DNA of 5,859 nucleotides from Ilumatobacteraceae bacterium. Its GTDB lineage: Bacteria; Actinomycetota; Acidimicrobiia; Acidimicrobiales; Ilumatobacteraceae. The stretch spans positions 1 through 5,859 of the forward strand of contig JAEMRY010000079.1 of NCBI GenBank assembly GCA_016463105.1. Reading direction: 5' to 3'. The position numbers and the translations under genes were made by a program. Under the pieces are notes generated by a model. The model did no database searches. It had not been told where the DNA came from and was given only the letters and a program-made list of their open reading frames with translations. How positions within the stretch are numbered: position 1 is the stretch's first letter; the number at the start of each line of letters is the position of its first letter. This document shows, in pieces, positions 1 through 5,859 of this stretch.

Positions 1-983
1 TAGCGAATTACTGAGTCAAGCAATACTCTTGGTGCGTCATGCAATGCAGCTGTCGCTTTTGAAGTTGGCAGTTTGTTGCACTCAGTTTCAGCGATTGCAA
101 CATATTCGCGGGCAGTTTCGATAGCACTTGCAACACCAGAGTTAGTGCGGACAATCTGCAGCGCTTTATCTCGCTCATTGCCCGTGAATGGCCGACCTAA
201 TAGATCACGCAGTTCAATTGCGTCAGTCGAATCAGAAGTCAGAGTCAATAAAACCGGAAGTGTGTAGACACCTTCCTCCATGTCATGTCCTGCGCGTTTG
301 CCAAGTTCATCGTCGGTAGCGATTACATCCAAAATGTCGTCAACGATTTGAAACACCATGCCGTATGCCGCACCATAGTTTGTTAAGGCTTCAACTTCGG
401 CGCGATCATGACCTGCGACAATCGCACCGATGCGTGCAGAACTTGAAAATAGCGATGCTGTTTTTCCTTCAATGCTCACAAGATACGAAGGCACCGACCG
501 CGAAACGTCAAACGCCTTGGTTAACTCTTCGATCTGACCTTCACAAAGTCTGCCGATTGTTTGTGCCAACAGAGTTGCAACTTCGGTACCAAGCGCGGCC
601 GCAAGTTCTGATGCCTTAGCCAATAAAAAGTCTCCTGCGAGAATCGCTTGAAGGTTTCCCCAACGCGCGCTTACCGTTTCGACTCCACGGCGTGTGGCTG
701 CTTCATCCATAACGTCGTCGTGATAAAGCGAACCAAGATGTACAAGTTCGCAAGCGATACCACCTTGGATTACTTCGTCACTGACTGCTTTGTCATTACC
801 AACAGCAGCGGCGGCAATTGCCATCACCGGACGCAAACGTTTTCCGCCAGCGAGGATTAAATGTGCGGCGAGTTCATTGAGATGCGAGTCTCGAGTTCTA
901 ACTGCGCGAAGCAAAGCCGATTGGACACGTACGCCATCGGCATCCATGAACGGCAACGAAAGTAGCGGCGAAGAAACTGCCAT
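1..983 (-). CDS. Long-chain polyprenyl diphosphate synthase (class I trans-isoprenyl transferase), 3' end at window edge
   Basis: Read on the minus strand from ATG 983-981, the frame is open for 327 codons, then the window ends in the partial codon TA?, probably the stop; usual family length is about 320-350. The enzyme condenses isopentenyl diphosphate onto an allylic diphosphate to build the all-trans chain of menaquinone or a similar lipid, in the cytosol or at the membrane face. Seen: GGKRLRP (46-52), first Asp-rich motif DDVMD (89-93) followed by RRG (98-100), GKT (173-175), FQ before the second Asp-rich motif DDILD (215-219), and a following GK (228-229). The residue five before the first Asp is Gly84, small rather than aromatic, which in this family argues for a long product rather than FPP. 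An in-frame TAG at 995-993 bounds the N-terminus. GTG 989-987 and Met13 are alternative starts; none has a clear Shine-Dalgarno. Chain length, and hence gene name (grcC/hepT/ispB type), cannot be settled from sequence. Confidence 0.93.
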   Translation of the reverse strand, partial: MAVSSPLLSLPFMDADGVRVQSALLRAVRTRDSHLNELAAHLILAGGKRLRPVMAIAAAAVGNDKAVSDEVIQGGIACELVHLGSLYHDDVMDEAATRRGVETVSARWGNLQAILAGDFLLAKASELAAALGTEVATLLAQTIGRLCEGQIEELTKAFDVSRSVPSYLVSIEGKTASLFSSSARIGAIVAGHDRAEVEALTNYGAAYGMVFQIVDDILDVIATDDELGKRAGHDMEEGVYTLPVLLTLTSDSTDAIELRDLLGRPFTGNERDKALQIVRTNSGVASAIETAREYVAIAETECNKLPTSKATAALHDAPRVLLDSVIR

Positions 984-1025
984 AACCACAGGCTAGGCAA
1001 GATGGCTTGTGAAAATACGAACGAA

Positions 1026-1039
1026 GCGTCACGCGTCAC
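1026..1039. repeat. Tandem 7-bp direct repeat GCGTCAC x2, possible operator
   Basis: GCGTCAC occurs at 1026-1032 and again immediately at 1033-1039. The junction also makes a small inverted repeat, GCGT-C-ACGC (1026-1034). A third copy of the core, inverted (TGACGC), lies at 1112-1117 next to the clpC ribosome binding site. The clustering in a 149-bp divergent promoter region suggests a protein-binding site, but the regulator is unknown and chance is possible. Confidence 0.3.
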
Positions 1040-1042
1040 ACA

Positions 1043-1071
1043 ACTAAATCACAAATGATTATGCATCACAA
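1043..1071 (-). promoter_or_regulatory. Candidate sigma-70-type promoter for the polyprenyl synthase gene
   Basis: On the minus strand, TTGTGA (1071-1066) and TTTAGT (1048-1043) are separated by 17 bp. Each matches 4 of 6 bases of the TTGACA / TATAAT consensus. Transcription would begin near 1036, giving a 5' leader of about 50 nt before the ATG at 983. The match is modest and one such pair is not rare in AT-rich DNA, so this is only a candidate. Confidence 0.25.
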
Positions 1072-1072
1072 A
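1048..1072. repeat. Paired ATCACAAA direct repeats flanking ATGCAT
   Basis: ATCACAAA is found at 1048-1055 and 1065-1072, 17 bp start to start, with the palindrome ATGCAT (1061-1066) at the second copy. Seen on the minus strand, the two copies overlap the -35 and the edge of the -10 element of the candidate promoter, so they could simply reflect promoter sequence or could be operator half-sites. Confidence 0.25.
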
Positions 1073-1119
1073 CCCACGCACTCTCACCGATACACTTTAG
1101 AAAAGCTCAAATGACGCAC

Positions 1120-1126
1120 AAGGCGG
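1120..1126 (+). promoter_or_regulatory. Ribosome binding site of clpC (supports the TTG start)
   Basis: AAGGCGG lies 6 nt before the TTG at 1133, a good Shine-Dalgarno match (one mismatch to AAGGAGG) at normal spacing. With the family-typical N-terminus MFERFTDRAR directly downstream, it fixes TTG as the start; no in-frame ATG is nearby. Confidence 0.75.
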
Positions 1127-1132
1127 TCAGAA

Positions 1133-3667
1133 TTGTTCGAACGGTTTACAGATAGGGCCCGCAGGGTCGTGGTTCTCGCCCAAGAAGAAGCCCGCCTGCT
1201 CAATCACTCATACATTGGTACTGAGCATATTTTGCTTGGACTGATTCACGAAGGTGAAGGTGTTGCAGCCAAAGGTCTCGAAGCACTCGGTATTTCACTT
1301 GAGGCTGTGCGTGCGCAAGTCGAAGAGATAATCGGCCAAGGCGGATCATCTCCATCTGGTCACATTCCGTTTACACCACGAGCGAAAAAAGTTCTTGAAC
1401 TCTCTTTGCGTGAGGCACTTCAACTCGGGCACAACTACATCGGTACAGAACACATTTTGCTCGGCTTAATTCGAGAAGGCGAAGGAGTTGCGGCGCAAGT
1501 GCTTGTAAAACTTGGCGCTGATCTTGGTCGCGTTCGTCAACAAGTTATTCAGTTGCTGAGTGGATATCAAGGTCCTGGTGGCAAACCCGAAGGTGAAGCA
1601 CCTGGCGCGAAAGATGCCCCACAAGAAAAGGGTGGCAGTCAGATTCTTGATCAGTTTGGCCGCAACCTCACTCAACTTGCTCGTGATAAAAAATTAGATC
1701 CAGTTATTGGTCGACAAAAAGAGATGGAACGCGTTATGCAGATTCTTTCTCGACGCACAAAAAATAATCCTGTCCTAATTGGTGAGCCTGGCGTTGGCAA
1801 AACCGCAATCGTCGAAGGCCTTGCTCAAAAAATCGTACAAAATGATGTGCCAGAAACATTAACCAACAAGCAGTTGTACACACTCGATCTCGGCGCACTC
1901 GTTGCCGGCAGTCGCTATCGCGGAGATTTTGAAGAACGACTTAAAAAAGTTTTGAAAGAAATAAAAACTCGTGGTGACATTATTTTGTTCATTGATGAGA
2001 TTCACACACTTGTTGGTGCGGGTGCTGCAGAAGGCGCAATTGATGCTGCCTCAATTCTTAAGCCAATGCTCGCTCGTGGTGAACTTCAAACAATTGGCGC
2101 AACCACACTTGATGAGTTCCGCAAACATTTCGAAAAAGATGCCGCACTTGAGCGCCGTTTTCAACCGGTGAAGGTTGAAGAGCCATCGGTTGCCCACACA
2201 ATCGAGATTCTCAAAGGTATTCGCGATAAATATGAGACTCATCACCGCGTAACAATCACCGACCAAGCACTCGTGGCTGCGGCCAACCTTGCTGATCGCT
2301 ACATCGCTGACCGTTTCTTGCCCGACAAAGCAATCGACCTGATTGACGAGGCCGGCAGTCGTTTGCGAATTAAGCGTATGACTACACCGCCAGATCTAAA
2401 AGAGATCGAAAACAAAATCAACGACGTTCAAGAGTCAAAGAAAAAAGCCGTTGAAGAACAGCGCTTTGAAGAAGCTGGTCGCTTGCGCGATCAAGAACGT
2501 GCATTGCTTGAAGAGCGTTCACAAAAAGAAGTTGACGTTAAGGCACAAGGTATTGATTTGTTCGATGAAGTCAGTGAAGAATCAATCGCTGAAGTGCTGA
2601 GCATGTGGACAGGTATTCCAGTGTTCAAACTCACCGAAGAAGAGACCGCCAAATTGCTCAACATGGAAGGCGAACTGCACAAGCGAATTATCGGCCAAGA
2701 GAATGCGATCAAAGCCGTCAGCCAGAGTATTCGCCGCACTCGAGCCGGTCTAAAAGATCCAAAACGACCAAGTGGCTCGTTCATCTTCCTCGGACCAACC
2801 GGAGTTGGCAAAACTGAACTTGCAAAAACTCTCGCTGAATTTTTATTCGGAGATGAAGACGCGTTGATCGCGCTCGACATGAGCGAATACATGGAGAAAC
2901 ACACGGTCAGCCGACTTGTTGGTTCGCCTCCGGGATATGTGGGCTACGAAGAAGGCGGCCAGCTAACTGAAGCAGTACGTCGCAAGCCGTTTTCGGTGGT
3001 GTTATTTGATGAAATCGAAAAAGCGCACCCTGACGTATTCAACACGCTGTTGCAAATTCTTGAAGAAGGTCGCCTGACCGACGCTCAAGGTCGCAGCACA
3101 GACTTTAGAAACACTGTTCTGATCATGACATCCAACCTCGGCACGCAAGATCTGCGAAAAGCCAATGTTGGTTTTGGCAAAAATGATGCGGCGCTTTCTT
3201 ATGCCCGCATGCAAGAAAAAGTAAACGAGGCTCTGAAGGTTCAATTCAAACCAGAGTTCCTCAATCGCATCGACGAAGTTATCGTCTTCCACGAACTTGC
3301 AATGTCTGAAGTTGTACAGATGGTCGACTTGATGAGCAAGCGTTTGATTAGCCAACTTGAAGGTCTAGGGCTCGGATTAGAACTTACAGAAGTGGCAAAG
3401 GCTCTTCTCGCCAAACGTGGCTATGACCCACAACTTGGTGCTCGACCGCTTCGACGCGCTCTGCAAAGATTTATTGAAGATCCACTTTCTGAGAAGTTGC
3501 TCCTCAAAGAGTTTCATGCTGGCGAAATAATCGTCATCGGCGTCGAAGACGACCCCGACAAAAAAGACGAGCAGAGATTTACTTTTAGTGCTGTTGAAGG
3601 TTTCGTGCCTCCGAGTGCAGTAGTTCTCGCTGGCGCCGGCGACGCAACTCCGTCCACAACCGAGTGA
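1133..3667 (+). CDS. clpC: ATP-dependent Clp protease ATP-binding subunit ClpC
   Basis: This 844-residue AAA+ unfoldase has the usual ClpC size. It forms a hexamer in the cytosol that unfolds substrates and threads them into ClpP. Domains in order: two Clp_N repeats (about 1-145; the YIGTEHILLGLI block at 27-38 recurs at 102-113), a Gly/Pro-rich linker (about 146-168), AAA-1 with Walker A GEPGVGKT (217-224), pore loop around Tyr262, Walker B Asp288-Glu289 and Arg341/Arg342 as Arg-finger candidates. A short middle domain with a UVR-like coiled coil follows (about 420-465). AAA-2 has Walker A GPTGVGKT (554-561), pore loop GYVG (601-604), Walker B Asp626-Glu627, Asn668 (sensor 1), Arg712 and the sensor-2 GARPLRR (769-775). 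The VGF loop (679-681) is the ClpP-docking tripeptide of ClpC, so a ClpP partner is expected elsewhere. No catalytic residue looks lost. The start is TTG, supported by a good ribosome binding site. Its stop overlaps the next gene by 4 nt. Confidence 0.98.
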   Translation: MFERFTDRARRVVVLAQEEARLLNHSYIGTEHILLGLIHEGEGVAAKGLEALGISLEAVRAQVEEIIGQGGSSPSGHIPFTPRAKKVLELSLREALQLGHNYIGTEHILLGLIREGEGVAAQVLVKLGADLGRVRQQVIQLLSGYQGPGGKPEGEAPGAKDAPQEKGGSQILDQFGRNLTQLARDKKLDPVIGRQKEMERVMQILSRRTKNNPVLIGEPGVGKTAIVEGLAQKIVQNDVPETLTNKQLYTLDLGALVAGSRYRGDFEERLKKVLKEIKTRGDIILFIDEIHTLVGAGAAEGAIDAASILKPMLARGELQTIGATTLDEFRKHFEKDAALERRFQPVKVEEPSVAHTIEILKGIRDKYETHHRVTITDQALVAAANLADRYIADRFLPDKAIDLIDEAGSRLRIKRMTTPPDLKEIENKINDVQESKKKAVEEQRFEEAGRLRDQERALLEERSQKEVDVKAQGIDLFDEVSEESIAEVLSMWTGIPVFKLTEEETAKLLNMEGELHKRIIGQENAIKAVSQSIRRTRAGLKDPKRPSGSFIFLGPTGVGKTELAKTLAEFLFGDEDALIALDMSEYMEKHTVSRLVGSPPGYVGYEEGGQLTEAVRRKPFSVVLFDEIEKAHPDVFNTLLQILEEGRLTDAQGRSTDFRNTVLIMTSNLGTQDLRKANVGFGKNDAALSYARMQEKVNEALKVQFKPEFLNRIDEVIVFHELAMSEVVQMVDLMSKRLISQLEGLGLGLELTEVAKALLAKRGYDPQLGARPLRRALQRFIEDPLSEKLLLKEFHAGEIIVIGVEDDPDKKDEQRFTFSAVEGFVPPSAVVLAGAGDATPSTTE
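3664..3667 (+). other. 4-nt GTGA stop/start overlap coupling clpC to the lipoprotein gene
   Basis: The GTG start (3664-3666) shares bases with the clpC TGA stop (3665-3667). No purine-rich ribosome binding site is visible upstream (the region is CCGTCCACAACC), so the lipoprotein is probably translated by ribosomes terminating on clpC. This ties the amounts of the two proteins together and supports one transcript. Confidence 0.7.
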
Positions 3668-4473
3668 GCAATAGCGTGCACAGCGCGCGTCATCGACTCG
3701 CCTACTTGCGAGCAATGCTTGGTGTTTTAGCAATAATGACTCTCGCCGCATGCCGAGTTGACGCTGTCGTCACTTTAGATGTTGGCCAAAACGGTGCTGG
3801 CACAATAACCATAAATATGATCGCTGACAAAGAAGTTATCGATCAAACACCAAACTTAACTTCTGATCTGCGATTTGCAGATGCACAATCTGCCGGATGG
3901 ATCGTGACTGGCCCAGATGCCACCGCTGATGGTGGTGCGCAAGTTTCAATAAGTCATGGCTTTAGCAACGATGCTCAAGCAACAACATTGCTTTCGCAAC
4001 TCAGTGGTATCTTCGGACCGTTCAAACAGATGACACTCGCGCGTTCGGGCAAAGATACTGATTCGACTTTCAATCTAGATGGCATCTTGCAAGTTGACGG
4101 TGGTCTGGCTGCATTTGCTGACCCGGCCCTATTAAAAACTCTTGGTGCTGAACCATTCGCGATAAATCTCAAACAAGCAGAATTAGATCTTGGTAAAGCA
4201 ATGACTCTTGATTTCGTCGCTACTCTGCCAGGAGAAATCGAGCAGACCACTGGCACTGCAACACAAAACACTGTTAGGTGGCGAGTTCCTCTTGACGGCA
4301 GTACTCAAGCACTCACGACAACCTCACGAAATACTGCAGTGAAAGCAACCGTAGCCATACTCGTGTCTGGATTATTTAAATTTCTTCTCGCCGTTTGGCT
4401 AATCGGTATGGCGGTAGTGATCGCAATTGTTGCAATCAAACGAAAAGGTGCTCTGCGCACACCCACCGAATAA
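3664..4473 (+). CDS. LppM-like (DUF3153-type) lipoprotein with C-terminal membrane anchor
   Basis: A 269-residue exported protein. It has a basic N-terminus, a hydrophobic stretch (about 18-29) and the lipobox LAAC with the lipidated Cys at 30. A beta-rich extracellular domain follows (about 31-225), then a C-terminal membrane segment (about 240-258) closed by KRK (259-261), predicting a short cytoplasmic tail. The pattern after the lipobox (valine-alternating strand, DVGQNGAGTITI at 39-50) and the late LPGEIEQTTG...NTVRW block (188-206) match the LppM/DUF3153 family as I know it. M. tuberculosis LppM has the same lipobox plus C-terminal anchor and is linked to host phagocytosis; in a free-living species the role is unknown. 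The GTG start overlaps the clpC stop (GTGA) and has no Shine-Dalgarno of its own, implying translational coupling. GTG 3676 or ATG 3715 are alternative starts; the last would leave a very short signal peptide. Family assignment is from motif recognition and is moderately secure. Confidence 0.82.
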   Translation: MSNSVHSARHRLAYLRAMLGVLAIMTLAACRVDAVVTLDVGQNGAGTITINMIADKEVIDQTPNLTSDLRFADAQSAGWIVTGPDATADGGAQVSISHGFSNDAQATTLLSQLSGIFGPFKQMTLARSGKDTDSTFNLDGILQVDGGLAAFADPALLKTLGAEPFAINLKQAELDLGKAMTLDFVATLPGEIEQTTGTATQNTVRWRVPLDGSTQALTTTSRNTAVKATVAILVSGLFKFLLAVWLIGMAVVIAIVAIKRKGALRTPTE

Positions 4474-4486
4474 TGTTTAACGCGAG

Positions 4487-5857
4487 ATGGTAAAACTTCG
4501 CACCGTATATCGATGCACCGATTGTGGTGTTGCTTACCCAAAATGGGCTGGTCGATGTGGTGCGTGTGGCGCATGGAACAGCCTCGTTGAAGATGTCGAA
4601 GGTGACGAAGAATTAATTTCGATTGCGACTGGCATGGCGCTCGTGCCACCAGGTGAGCCAAAACCAATTGACGCATTAGACGCAAAAATCTCCAAACCTA
4701 AATCAACTGGCGTCGAAGAATTAGACCGAGTATTGGGTGGTGGTTTGGTGCCTGGGTCAGTGACTCTGTTGGGCGGCGAACCTGGCATCGGAAAGTCAAC
4801 TTTGCTGTTGCAATTACTGGCTACATGGTCCGGAAAAACTCTTTATGTAACTGCTGAAGAATCAGCGCAACAGGTTCGGTTGCGTGCCGAACGACTCGAC
4901 GCGATCAAACCAGATTTATGGCTTGTTGCAGAAATGTCGCTGACGAACATTGTCAATGCAATTGACCAAGTGAAACCACAACTCGTAATTATTGACAGCA
5001 TTCAGGCAATTGCTGATCCACAGTTAAATTCTGCACCAGGTTCGGTGTCTCAAGTTCGCGGTTGTGCACACCGACTTGTGCAAGAGGCAAAGGCCCGCGA
5101 TTTGCCCATAGTTTTGGTTGGGCATGTAACTAAAGACGGCGGGCTTGCCGGGCCACGAGTTCTTGAACACGTCGTTGACACCGTGCTGTCATTTGAAGGC
5201 GAACGTCATCACGCATTGCGATTGTTGCGTGCCGTCAAACATCGATTTGGCTCAACAAACGAACTTGGATTATTCGAAATGACCGAGTCAGGTTTGCGCA
5301 GCGTGCCAGATGCCAGCAAATTATTTTTAGCCGACCGTCGGTCAGGTGTGCCTGGATCAATTGTCGTGCCAGCGCTTGAAGGTCACCGACCTTTACTTAT
5401 TGAAGTACAAGCGTTGACGAATCTTTCGCCATCACACGTTTCACCACGTCGCTCGGCTCAAGGTGTTGATGCTGGTCGTCTGGCAATGTTGTTGGCCGTG
5501 CTCGAACGTCGAGCAAATATAAATCTTTCACAACACGAAGTGTTCGTTTCGGTTGTTGGTGGTGTCAAACTCGGCGAGCCAGGTGCCGATCTTGGTGTTT
5601 GTCTGGCTCTCGTTTCAGCGGCAACAGATAAACCGCTCGCCGAGAACTTAGTTGCCTGCGGTGAGGTTGGTTTGGCTGGCGAATTGCGTCAAGCCAGCAA
5701 CACCGTTCGCCGATTAACTGAGGCTGCACGACTTGGTTTCACACGGGCGATCATTCCTGCAAGTAGCGCCGTCGATATAAAAATTTCTGGCATCAAACTT
5801 GAACCAGCACACACAGTTGCCGAAGCTTTATTGCTCGCTGGTTTAGCAATCAAGTAG
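4487..5857 (+). CDS. radA: DNA repair protein RadA (Sms), RecA-like branch-migration ATPase
   Basis: At 456 residues this is the normal full RadA length. RadA is a cytosolic hexameric ATPase that binds recombination intermediates and drives branch migration in RecA-mediated repair. Seen in order: an N-terminal C4 zinc finger with Cys10, Cys13, Cys24 and Cys27; a RecA-like core with Walker A GEPGIGKST (97-105), TAEES (122-126) and Walker B ending at Asp170 (LVIIDS); the RadA signature at 251-255, here KHRFG rather than the usual KNRFG, followed by STNELG; and a C-terminal Lon-protease-like domain (about 285-456) including GGVKLGEPGADLG (358-370), without the Ser-Lys dyad, as is usual for RadA. 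ATG 4487 puts the zinc finger at the standard distance from the N-terminus; its Shine-Dalgarno is poor (GCGAG directly before the ATG). It starts 13 nt after the lipoprotein stop, so it is probably the third gene of the clpC transcript. Stop TAG at 5855-5857 leaves two bases of window. Confidence 0.97.
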   Translation: MVKLRTVYRCTDCGVAYPKWAGRCGACGAWNSLVEDVEGDEELISIATGMALVPPGEPKPIDALDAKISKPKSTGVEELDRVLGGGLVPGSVTLLGGEPGIGKSTLLLQLLATWSGKTLYVTAEESAQQVRLRAERLDAIKPDLWLVAEMSLTNIVNAIDQVKPQLVIIDSIQAIADPQLNSAPGSVSQVRGCAHRLVQEAKARDLPIVLVGHVTKDGGLAGPRVLEHVVDTVLSFEGERHHALRLLRAVKHRFGSTNELGLFEMTESGLRSVPDASKLFLADRRSGVPGSIVVPALEGHRPLLIEVQALTNLSPSHVSPRRSAQGVDAGRLAMLLAVLERRANINLSQHEVFVSVVGGVKLGEPGADLGVCLALVSAATDKPLAENLVACGEVGLAGELRQASNTVRRLTEAARLGFTRAIIPASSAVDIKISGIKLEPAHTVAEALLLAGLAIK

Positions 5858-5859
5858 CG

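Larger units (their letters stand above)
984..1132. promoter_or_regulatory. Divergent intergenic control region between the polyprenyl synthase gene and clpC
   Basis: This 149-bp gap is the only non-coding stretch of any size in the window and must carry the promoters of both divergent transcripts. It is AT-richer in the middle (about 1040-1075) and holds a tandem GCGTCAC pair, an inverted TGACGC copy at 1112-1117, a pair of ATCACAAA motifs and the clpC ribosome binding site. For clpC, the best -10-like hexamer I see is TACACT (1091-1096), but no convincing -35 lies 16-18 nt upstream. No HspR-type HAIR box (CTTGAG...CTCAAG) or CIRCE element is visible. The presence of promoters is inferred from gene arrangement; exact sites are uncertain. 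Confidence 0.7.

Noticed and set aside
73..996. Several short plus-strand frames of 60-84 codons in the first kilobase
   Set aside because: They are antisense to a minus-strand gene with all polyprenyl synthase motifs intact over 327 codons, and none resembles a known protein.
1111..1155. 14-codon frame (MTHKAVRIVRTVYR) starting upstream of clpC and overlapping its start
   Set aside because: It is out of frame with clpC, has no good ribosome binding site of its own and contains the clpC Shine-Dalgarno. A leader peptide is possible but there is nothing to support it beyond an ATG.
1211..1494. Similar DNA blocks about 225 nt apart near the start of clpC
   Set aside because: They encode the two homologous Clp_N repeats, an ancient protein duplication found in all ClpC proteins, not a DNA repeat element.
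2491..2904. 137-codon minus-strand frame inside clpC
   Set aside because: It lies wholly antisense to the highly conserved AAA-2 Walker A region of clpC, has no recognisable domain, and its composition mirrors the sense codons. It is a shadow frame.
3377..3751. 124-codon minus-strand frame across the clpC/lipoprotein junction
   Set aside because: It is antisense to the clpC C-terminus and the lipoprotein signal peptide, with no family resemblance and no ribosome binding site that I can see. Both sense genes are clearly real.
4305..4685. 126-codon minus-strand frame over the lipoprotein/radA junction
   Set aside because: It is antisense to the lipoprotein membrane helix and the RadA zinc finger. 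His- and Arg-rich content is what reversed sense codons produce here.
5341..5857. Lon-protease-like C-terminal region of RadA as a possible active protease
   Set aside because: RadA normally carries this fold without the catalytic Ser-Lys pair, and I see no such pair in the expected context, so a structural and DNA-binding role is the sensible reading.
1..5859. Mobile elements, CRISPR arrays, tRNA/rRNA genes, intrinsic terminators
   Set aside because: No transposase, long inverted repeats, spaced repeats, tRNA-like folds or GC-rich stem followed by a T-run were seen; coding density leaves almost no room for them.

Overview
The window is a compact, roughly half-GC (by eye) stretch of bacterial chromosome holding four protein genes with almost no non-coding space. 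The gene content points to a free-living actinobacterium (Actinomycetota). It has a ClpC-type AAA+ unfoldase with a double Clp_N domain, a UVR-containing middle domain and a VGF loop. It has a membrane-anchored lipoprotein of the LppM/DUF3153 type, and a long-chain polyprenyl diphosphate synthase carrying the LYHDDVMDEA form of the first Asp-rich motif that I associate with actinobacterial enzymes. The modest GC content and the clpC-radA linkage would fit Acidimicrobiia-like or freshwater lineages, but that placement is inference.

Layout: (i) positions 1-983, minus strand: a class I trans-polyprenyl diphosphate synthase, complete at its N-terminus and running to the left edge, where the last two visible bases (TA) probably begin its stop codon. 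(ii) Positions 984-1132: a 149-bp divergent promoter region with short repeated motifs (tandem GCGTCAC, paired ATCACAAA), a weak minus-strand promoter candidate and a good Shine-Dalgarno sequence for clpC. (iii) Positions 1133-5857, plus strand: clpC (TTG start), an LppM-like lipoprotein gene overlapping it by 4 nt (GTGA), and radA 13 nt further on. The three probably form one operon; what follows radA lies outside the window (disA is a common neighbour, which I cannot see).

Functionally, ClpC is the unfoldase for ClpP-dependent proteolysis, RadA is a RecA-like branch-migration helicase for recombinational repair, and the lipoprotein is a poorly understood surface protein anchored at both ends. 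The divergent gene makes the isoprenoid chain for a lipid carrier or quinone, probably menaquinone. I see no RNA gene, CRISPR array, mobile element, phage gene or clear intrinsic terminator. All four genes look like intact vertical core genes. I found no convincing new system; the points worth a second look are the organisation of the divergent control region, the tight translational junctions, the place of the lipoprotein between ClpC and RadA, and a His variant in the RadA KNRFG motif.
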